A stretch of DNA of 13,250 bases. Source: an uncultured Eggerthella sp. (GTDB lineage: Bacteria > Actinomycetota > Coriobacteriia > Coriobacteriales > Eggerthellaceae). The stretch covers positions 1 through 13,250 of the forward strand of contig UQVJ01000047.1 of NCBI GenBank assembly GCA_900544455.1, in the 5' to 3' direction. The position numbers and the translations under genes were made by a program. The notes beneath the pieces were generated by a model. It made no database searches and was not told the DNA's origin. It saw only the letters and a program-made list of their open reading frames with translations. Below, in pieces: positions 1 through 3,671 of this stretch. Each line of letters opens with the position of its first letter. Positions within the stretch are counted from its first letter, which is position 1.

Positions 1-37
1 TCAGGAAGGCAGGATTGTCCCTGTGAGAATTGTTTAA
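1..37. other. AT-rich contig end, no gene
   Basis: These bases follow the stop codon of the relaxase gene and are visibly more AT-rich than the relaxase body. The composition change begins inside the last codons of that gene, at roughly position 75. No complete feature can be read. A break at an inserted element or another repeat is possible, because assemblies often end at such places, but no inverted-repeat terminus could be confirmed. Confidence 0.3.
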
Positions 38-769
38 TTAGGTGTAGCAAATCCATACGAAGGTTTTCTCCAGTTCTTTCCCGGATTTTGCCATGTCGTA
101 CTCGTAGCGCCCGATGCCGCCTTTTCGCGCCGCGGACTTGTCGTACTCAACGCTTTTGCGCGATGGGTCGCGCCTGCACCACTGGGGGTTGCGTTCCGCA
201 TCGGTGCGACGGCTCTCCACGGAAACGACCTTTTGGGCATTCTTATCGTAGTATCTTTCGGCCTCTGCCATGCCTCGATCCCTGCACATGTCCTGTGCGA
301 TGTCGTGGACCTCCCTGGCGCGGGAATTGCTTATAACGACCTTCCTGCCAGTCTCAAGATCAACGGCGTTGACGTAGACATGGGCATGGCATATCGGGTC
401 CTTGCCGAGGGATATGCGCTCTTTACTGTCGACGTGGACAGCAACGGCAGCCTCGGCGTTTGGGAAGCAGCGGCCAACCCATTCAAGGGCGAAGTCGCGC
501 ATCGCCTCTGGGAGGACGTGATCCTCGGGCGATGGGCTCAGGATGTACTCACGGCCGACAACCGTTCCGCGCAGATGCGCAGCAGCGGTGGTGCGATCCA
601 TCTCGGCAGCCCACCTGTCGTTGTCGACGATGTTCTGCGTCGAAACGCCACCGACCGCGCGGCCGTCCTTTTCAAGGTACTTCGCACGACCACCTGCCGT
701 GCTGAAGTCGTATCCGCCGCGCCCAGAACGTTTTGAGGTGGTCTTGAATGTCTGCGCTTTTACTATCAC
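38..769 (-). CDS. MOBP-type relaxase / mobilization nuclease (short, possibly truncated)
   Basis: This 243-residue protein has the layout of relaxase/mobilization nucleases (the MobA/VirD2 fold). Such enzymes nick one strand at the origin of transfer and stay attached to its 5' end through a tyrosine. The metal-binding motif is clear: H112 and D114, then H128-A-H130 and N134, the usual HxDxxxxHxHxxxN arrangement. Y20 and Y31 near the N terminus are candidate catalytic tyrosines. The start is GTG at 767-769, overlapping the mobC stop by four bases (GTGA), so the two are probably translationally coupled. The protein ends soon after the catalytic domain (last residues KTFVWICYT) without the long C-terminal part of many relaxases, and the last ~35 bases of the gene are unusually AT-rich. 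It may therefore be cut by an insertion or rearrangement. Relaxase identity is secure; completeness is not. Confidence 0.85.
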   Translation of the reverse strand: MIVKAQTFKTTSKRSGRGGYDFSTAGGRAKYLEKDGRAVGGVSTQNIVDNDRWAAEMDRTTAAAHLRGTVVGREYILSPSPEDHVLPEAMRDFALEWVGRCFPNAEAAVAVHVDSKERISLGKDPICHAHVYVNAVDLETGRKVVISNSRAREVHDIAQDMCRDRGMAEAERYYDKNAQKVVSVESRRTDAERNPQWCRRDPSRKSVEYDKSAARKGGIGRYEYDMAKSGKELEKTFVWICYT

Positions 770-1113
770 CTATGCGGCCTCGCTTCCTCTATAAGCCGCA
801 TCACAGAATCCGCTGCGCTGCGGCAGGAGACCAGCGCAGCGGAGACTTCTGACGCATCAATCGAACTGTTCCTGTTGGCACGCAAGGCGAGCTGATTGAG
901 GTTGTTCCCCTGCCTCTTCAGCTCGAGCAATAAGCTTGCGAGGACTGACGGGTCGAGCTCGAGGCGGAGCACCTCAAGGTGCTCCTCGCCGATAAGCGAG
1001 CGCAGGTACTCGCTTATCGTGAGATCGGCTGATGCCGCAGCCTTCTTGAGCCTCGTAAGTTCGGAGGGCGACACGCGGATAATGACGCGTTCCGTTTTCC
1101 GCTCTTCGGCCAT
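766..1113 (-). CDS. MobC-like mobilization accessory protein (ribbon-helix-helix)
   Basis: This 115-residue protein resembles the MobC family, which helps the relaxase melt and recognise the origin of transfer. Residues 5-41 fit an N-terminal ribbon-helix-helix DNA-binding domain (RVIIRVSPSEL, then ISEYLRSL). Residues 69-76 carry the family hallmark GNNLNQLA. The reading frame is open far upstream, but ATG 1111-1113 is chosen because AAAGGAG lies a few bases before it and because upstream residues look like translated non-coding DNA. Its stop overlaps the relaxase start by four bases. The gene points away from the palindromic region at 1114-1680, the usual position of an oriT relative to mobC. 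MobC proteins often repress their own promoter at that site; that is inferred here. Confidence 0.85.
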   Translation of the reverse strand: MAEERKTERVIIRVSPSELTRLKKAAASADLTISEYLRSLIGEEHLEVLRLELDPSVLASLLLELKRQGNNLNQLALRANRNSSIDASEVSAALVSCRSAADSVMRLIEEARPHR

Positions 1114-1190
1114 AGGGGCTCCTTTCTGCGCCGTCGGCAACAAGCCAACGGTTGCTGCGCTATTCGAAGAAAAGCGTAGCAACGCAGCAT

Positions 1191-1282
1191 CCTCTCGTTG
1201 GCAACGCCTTGGCAACGAGAGGGCCGTTTTTCGCCGAGTGCGAAAAACCCAGGTGACTTTGTATGCACAAAGTCGTTCCTGG
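1191..1282. other. Candidate origin of transfer (oriT): three stacked inverted repeats
   Basis: Just upstream of mobC lie three near-adjacent inverted repeats. The first has perfect 10-bp arms CCTCTCGTTG (1191-1200) and CAACGAGAGG (1213-1222), with the 9-mer TTGGCAACG also directly repeated at 1198 and 1209. The second has 9-bp arms GTTTTTCGC (1226-1234) and GCGAAAAAC (1240-1248). The third has 8-bp arms GACTTTGT (1255-1262) and ACAAAGTC (1267-1274), flanked by CCAGG/CCTGG (1249-1253 and 1278-1282). No T-tract follows in either direction, so these do not look like simple terminators. Position next to mobC-relaxase and multiple inverted repeats are typical of oriT. The nic site cannot be assigned by eye. 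Confidence 0.55.
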
Positions 1283-1324
1283 CCGCACTCCCGCCCGCAC
1301 ACGGTGAGGGAGTGGCGAGCGAGT

Positions 1325-1620
1325 GCTGCGGGTGCGAGGGGGAAGGGCGCGTCACCAAGCCCTTTCCCCAACGCAGCCCGCGGCTGCGAGCGAGAGCCGT
1401 CGAAGCCGGCAACAAGGCGACGTCACCCGAGCCTTTTGCCGGTTCGCCGGCGGCGTGAGCGGATGCGCTTGGCGCGCGGAGCGCAAGCCAACTTGAGCAG
1501 AAGCGAGAGCGCAGGCGCAGTGAAGCCGACCTCTGGGAGGGTTCGAACGGAGCCGGAGCGGGCTTGGCGCCTTGGCGCCAAGCGTCGGCAAAGCCGACAT
1601 CCGCCGCCCATAAGCGGCGG
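1325..1620. repeat. GC-rich array of hairpins in the gene-free region upstream of mobC
   Basis: The stretch 1114-1680 has no convincing gene; long open frames across it look like GC-rich shadows. Besides the oriT candidate it contains a series of palindromes. One hairpin spans 1325-1377 (GCTGCG/CGCAGC outside, GGGGGAAGGGC/GCCCTTTCCCC inside with one mismatch). An imperfect one around GCCGGCAA and TTGCCGG lies at about 1405-1443. A 22-bp palindrome has 10-bp arms GCTTGGCGCC/GGCGCCAAGC at 1562-1583. GTCGGC-AAA-GCCGAC lies at 1584-1598, and CCGCCGC/GCGGCGG at 1601-1620. The last three are almost contiguous. Possible roles are extended transfer origin, replication origin or transcription barrier. 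Confidence 0.6.
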
Positions 1621-1680
1621 CCCGGCCAGCCTCCCGGCAAAGGGACGCATCTTGCCACGAAAGAGAAGCACCAGCGAAAG

Positions 1681-2013
1681 TCATTTGCGTTCGCGGCGCT
1701 TCGTGCCGTCATATGCGCGCACCCACCATAGCAACCTGTCGGGCGAGCCGGTCGAGGGATCCTCCATTCGGTGCTCGAGGAAGAGCTGGGTCTCGCGGCC
1801 GCCAATCCGCACATCGAAGCGCGCCGTTCTCCGGCCGTGGTGGGCTGGCCCGAAGCCGCTCGAGGCCAGCACCTCGTCGATGCGGAATGCGCGGCAATCG
1901 CGCATGACGACGATGCAGGGCTCGAGGCTCCCGTTCGCGCGGAAGCGCGCCAACACGTCCACCGGCTCCCGGTGGACGCGCCTCATCTCTCCGTTTTCTA
2001 CCCTATGATCCAT
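1681..2013 (-). CDS. Small unknown protein divergent from the SOS polymerase remnant
   Basis: This frame gives about 110 residues with protein-like composition, including REPVDVLARF, GPAHHGRRTARFDVRIGG, TQLFLEHRMEDPS and LLWWVRAYD. The alternating hydrophobic/charged pattern suggests a small beta-rich fold. It recalls the short proteins next to actinobacterial Y-family polymerases (DUF6504-like), but that is a loose resemblance, not an identification. The start is uncertain: ATG 2011-2013 is used because a TAGTAT -10-like hexamer lies 7 bases before it, so the message might be leaderless; ATG 2034 and ATG 1986 are alternatives. The gene diverges from the polymerase remnant across a LexA-type box, so it may be DNA-damage induced. 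Its 3' part contains one copy of the 23-bp inverted repeat (1753-1775). Confidence 0.55.
   Translation of the reverse strand: MDHRVENGEMRRVHREPVDVLARFRANGSLEPCIVVMRDCRAFRIDEVLASSGFGPAHHGRRTARFDVRIGGRETQLFLEHRMEDPSTGSPDRLLWWVRAYDGTKRRERK
1753..1775 (-). repeat. 23-bp inverted repeat, copy 1
   Basis: These 23 bases are the exact reverse complement of 2152-2174. Here they lie inside the small unknown gene and encode the end of LEHR and MEDPS. Weaker similarity continues past the exact match (both copies go on to ..GGxTCGCCC), so the two copies are diverged members of a longer homologous segment. Confidence 0.85.
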
Positions 2014-2019
2014 ACCTGA

Positions 2020-2039
2020 TATACTAGAACACATGTTCG
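2020..2039. promoter_or_regulatory. Divergent SOS promoter with LexA-type box
   Basis: AGAACACATGTTCG at 2026-2039 matches the Gram-positive/actinobacterial LexA consensus CGAAC-N4-GTTCG except at the first base, and contains the perfect palindrome GAACACATGTTC. On the plus strand a -10-like TATACT (2020-2025) is directly upstream, so a bound repressor would cover the start of the polymerase/YolD transcript. On the minus strand the same box would fall in the spacer before a TAGTAT -10. The neighbouring Y-family polymerase and YolD genes are classical SOS targets, which supports the call. The -35 elements are weak on both strands. Confidence 0.65.
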
Positions 2040-2091
2040 CAGTAAAACCAGCGAACAGGCTGTGTTTTCTGTATGACGGGAAAGCGGGAGC

Positions 2092-2368
2092 ATGGTCGCG
2101 GAGCCATCGGGAAAGCGCTACATGTGCATAGATTTGAAAAGCTTCTATGCAAGCACCGAATGGAGGATCCCTCGGCGGGGTCGCCCCGGCACGCTTCGAT
2201 CAGCCCACCCTGTTCGAGTCCGTAGACGGCAGGGCAACGGACCTGGCAAGGACCGCCACGGCCATCCGCGCCAGGTTCGGGAAGAACGCGCTGCTCAAGG
2301 GAACCAGCCTGAAAGCAGGCTCGACGATGATGGAGAGGAACAACCAGATCGGGGGCCACCGTGCTTAG
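2092..2368 (+). pseudogene. Y-family DNA polymerase (UmuC/DinB-like), internally deleted and frameshifted
   Basis: The N-terminal signature of Y-family lesion-bypass polymerases is present: KRYMCIDLKSFYAS, with the metal-binding aspartate and the steric-gate/finger residues, starting at ATG 2092 behind GCGGGAG. After that serine the sequence switches to unrelated codons. The extreme C-terminal end of the same family then appears in a different frame (DQPTLFESVDGR, RARFGK, ending ERNNQIGGHRA) and stops at TAG 2366-2368. About 1.1-1.2 kb encoding palm, fingers and little finger is missing compared with usual lengths near 400-500 residues. The two ends are in frames offset by one base, so no working polymerase can be made. 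At the junction sits the 23-bp inverted-repeat copy 2. The stop overlaps the YolD-like start by eight bases, the usual arrangement on conjugative elements. Confidence 0.75.
2152..2174 (+). repeat. 23-bp inverted repeat, copy 2, at the polymerase deletion junction
   Basis: This is the exact reverse complement of 1753-1775. It lies precisely where the polymerase N-terminal homology ends. Read in its own frame it would encode HRMEDPSAGSP, close to HRMEDPSTGSP of the divergent gene. This suggests that a fragment of a relative of that gene was joined to the polymerase during the deletion. Confidence 0.8.
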
Positions 2369-2612
2369 GGACGAGGATTTCCTGGACGGCATCCCGTTCG
2401 ACGAGGCCGAAAGGCGGAGGCTCGTGCTGTTCGGGATAAGGGAAAGAATCAACGCCGACGGCGTCCACCATGCGGCAATGGACCCCAAGAGGGCAGCCCA
2501 GTTCCTTCCCTTTGCAGCGCTGGACGGCTTCGAAGGCATCGCAGTCGAAGCGGAAAAGCGGTCGTCAACCAGCGATGATTCGGACGGCGCCGAGGTGTTC
2601 GACATGCCGTGA
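2361..2612 (+). CDS. YolD-like protein
   Basis: This 83-residue protein carries the YolD-like signature KRAAQFLPFAALDGFEGI at residues 43-60. YolD-like proteins are small, mostly uncharacterised partners of Y-family polymerases and are usually encoded right after them; they have been suggested to play a UmuD-like role. The GTG start overlaps the last eight bases of the polymerase remnant, showing the original translational coupling. It should still be transcribed from the SOS promoter at 2020-2039. The gene seems intact although its presumed partner is destroyed. Alternative starts are few. The C-terminal tail is acidic and ends FDMP. Confidence 0.75.
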   Translation: MLRDEDFLDGIPFDEAERRRLVLFGIRERINADGVHHAAMDPKRAAQFLPFAALDGFEGIAVEAEKRSSTSDDSDGAEVFDMP

Positions 2613-2723
2613 TGTGCTGCTCACCAGCTGAAATCGGCAGCTCGCGCAGCCGATGACCATCGCAAGATCGAGCAGAAAATCAACCGCGGATACTTCACCC
2701 CAAACCTATCGAACGGAGGAACG

Positions 2724-2972
2724 ATGTTGGACGAACGCGAAGCGCTCATCTCGGCAATAGACGATATCGACAGGGCAAAAAGGCTGGCAAAAGGGCTGTC
2801 CGAGGCAGCGATGGCCTTTGCCGGCACCGGAATGGAAGGTTCCGAAGGCTGGTACATGGCGGGGAGGTCGTCCATGGAATGCCATGTCGAGTTGCAAAGG
2901 GCCGGGGAATGTCTCGAAGCGCTAAAAACTTGGGTGTACGCCGAGGAGCCGATTTCGGGGAAAAAGAAATAG
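2724..2972 (+). CDS. Hypothetical protein, 82 residues
   Basis: I do not recognise this family. The start is fixed by an excellent ribosome binding site, GGAGG four bases before ATG 2724. The protein is mostly helical by appearance, with an acidic N-terminal half (DEREALISAIDDIDRAKRL), a central glycine-rich turn (GTGMEGSEGWYMAGR) and a second helix with two cysteines (ECHVELQRAGECLEAL). It ends in a basic GKKK tail. No signal peptide or membrane segment is seen. It lies 111 bases after the YolD-like gene in the same reading frame and is probably the last gene of that SOS-controlled unit. Its stop runs directly into the hairpin at 2972-2991. Similar small unknowns are common cargo on integrative elements. 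Confidence 0.6.
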   Translation: MLDEREALISAIDDIDRAKRLAKGLSEAAMAFAGTGMEGSEGWYMAGRSSMECHVELQRAGECLEALKTWVYAEEPISGKKK

Positions 2973-2991
2973 GAGGCGCTCGCGCGCCTCC
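2961..2991 (-). terminator. Rho-independent terminator for the YraN-like gene
   Basis: A perfect stem GGAGGCGC (2972-2979) / GCGCCTCC (2984-2991) with a four-base loop is followed on the minus strand by a T-rich run (TATTTCTTTTT, 2961-2971). It lies ten bases after the stop of the leftward YraN-like gene. On the plus strand the stem has no T-run, so it would stop rightward transcription poorly. Confidence 0.75.
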
Positions 2992-3000
2992 CGTCACGCA

Positions 3001-3348
3001 TCAACCCAACACGTTGATGTGGTGTCGCAACAGGGCGCGCCTGTCGTTCAGGATCACCAGAGCGATGGAGTCGAACTGGATCGTCCCGCCCTCGAAGTCG
3101 TGGAGGGAAAGCCACCTCGCCGCCGCCCGCTCCATGGCCTCCCTGTCGAACGCCTCTTTGGGCAGCCCAGGCTCCATATCGCTTGCCGCCCTGGCGGCGA
3201 GGGCGATGAACACCAGCGCACCGTCGCTGGATTTCGCCACGAAATCGAAGGCCTCCCCCTCGGGGTGCAGGTCGATAAGCTCATAGTCCTTCCGCTTGAG
3301 GAAGGCTTCTGCTGCCATGTGCGCCTTATCCTTGAATTTGCTCGCCAT
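3001..3348 (-). CDS. YraN-like (UPF0102) protein with a degenerate active site
   Basis: The 115-residue protein follows the UPF0102/YraN layout, a PD-(D/E)xK nuclease-like fold. An N-terminal helix (AAEAFLKRKDYELI) is followed by the strand with the conserved aspartate (AFDFVAKSSDG, where the family has IDIVA), a second strand (ALVFIALAAR), a helical insert, and the final FDSIALVIL...HHINVLG matching the family's FDVIAV...HIxNAF end. The second strand normally carries the catalytic E-x-K (VFVEVK); here it reads FIALAAR, so both key residues are lost. The protein is probably not an active nuclease. ATG 3346-3348 is chosen because AAAGGAGG stands six bases upstream; the frame is open further but upstream residues look non-coding. 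It is transcribed leftward alone from behind a giant hairpin and ends at a terminator. Confidence 0.65.
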   Translation of the reverse strand: MASKFKDKAHMAAEAFLKRKDYELIDLHPEGEAFDFVAKSSDGALVFIALAARAASDMEPGLPKEAFDREAMERAAARWLSLHDFEGGTIQFDSIALVILNDRRALLRHHINVLG

Positions 3349-3406
3349 CTTGGGCCTCCTTTTGACTTGGGCCCCGGCTTTTCCGTTGCCCTGTGCCGCT
3401 GAAGGC

Positions 3407-3531
3407 GCATGCCCCGCCCTGGGCGCAAGGAGGAAGCCGAAACGCCGAAGGCGCTCGAAGTTTCCCATGAAGGCGCGCAGCGCGCGGAATGGGAAAGTTT
3501 TTCGGCGCCTTGCGCCCAGGGCGGGGCATGC
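3407..3531. repeat. Long inverted repeat (24-bp perfect arms), ~125-nt hairpin
   Basis: Bases 3407-3430 are the exact reverse complement of 3508-3531. Inside, shorter complementary blocks continue the pairing (GTTTCCCAT with ATGGGAAAG, CCGAA with TTCGG) and the tip is GCGCGC-A-GCGCGC. Imperfect pairing also continues outward. It lies in the gene-free stretch 3349-3671, about 60 bases upstream of the YraN-like start, so it would be in that gene's leader if the promoter is beyond it. No T-run follows either arm. A miniature inverted-repeat element or a regulatory structure are both possible. The rest of 3349-3671 shows nothing I can name. Confidence 0.8.
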
Positions 3532-3671
3532 GACCCTCGGCAGAACAGGAGCTACGGAACAGCCGCACCCACGGCGTTGGAAGCGCAAAATGGTAATCGG
3601 GTAAACGGCTAAGGCAAAGCTGGAAACCTCACGTCAGCTACCGCGCGATCGGCAACCGCGCATGGAGGAAA

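Noticed and set aside
233..736. Plus-strand open frame opposite the relaxase
   Set aside because: It is a mirror of the relaxase gene, which has clear catalytic motifs on the other strand.
1114..1371. N-terminal extension of the MobC-like gene
   Set aside because: The frame is open but the residues derive from the inverted repeats of the oriT candidate, and a good ribosome binding site marks ATG 1113 as the real start.
1014..1814. Open frame on the minus strand (266 residues)
   Set aside because: It overlaps mobC and the divergent gene in other frames, crosses the hairpin array, and its translation shows no domain-like pattern.
896..2008. Long open frame on the plus strand (370 residues)
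   Set aside because: It runs antisense through mobC, the palindromic oriT region and the divergent small gene. The translation is Arg/Ser/Pro-rich, low in sense, and typical of GC-rich non-coding or antisense DNA.
2621..3115. Minus-strand open frame over the 82-residue gene
   Set aside because: It overlaps the YraN-like gene end and its terminator and is antisense to a gene with a strong ribosome binding site.
3349..3588. N-terminal extension of the YraN-like gene
   Set aside because: It would translate through the 24-bp-arm hairpin, and AAAGGAGG before ATG 3348 defines the start.
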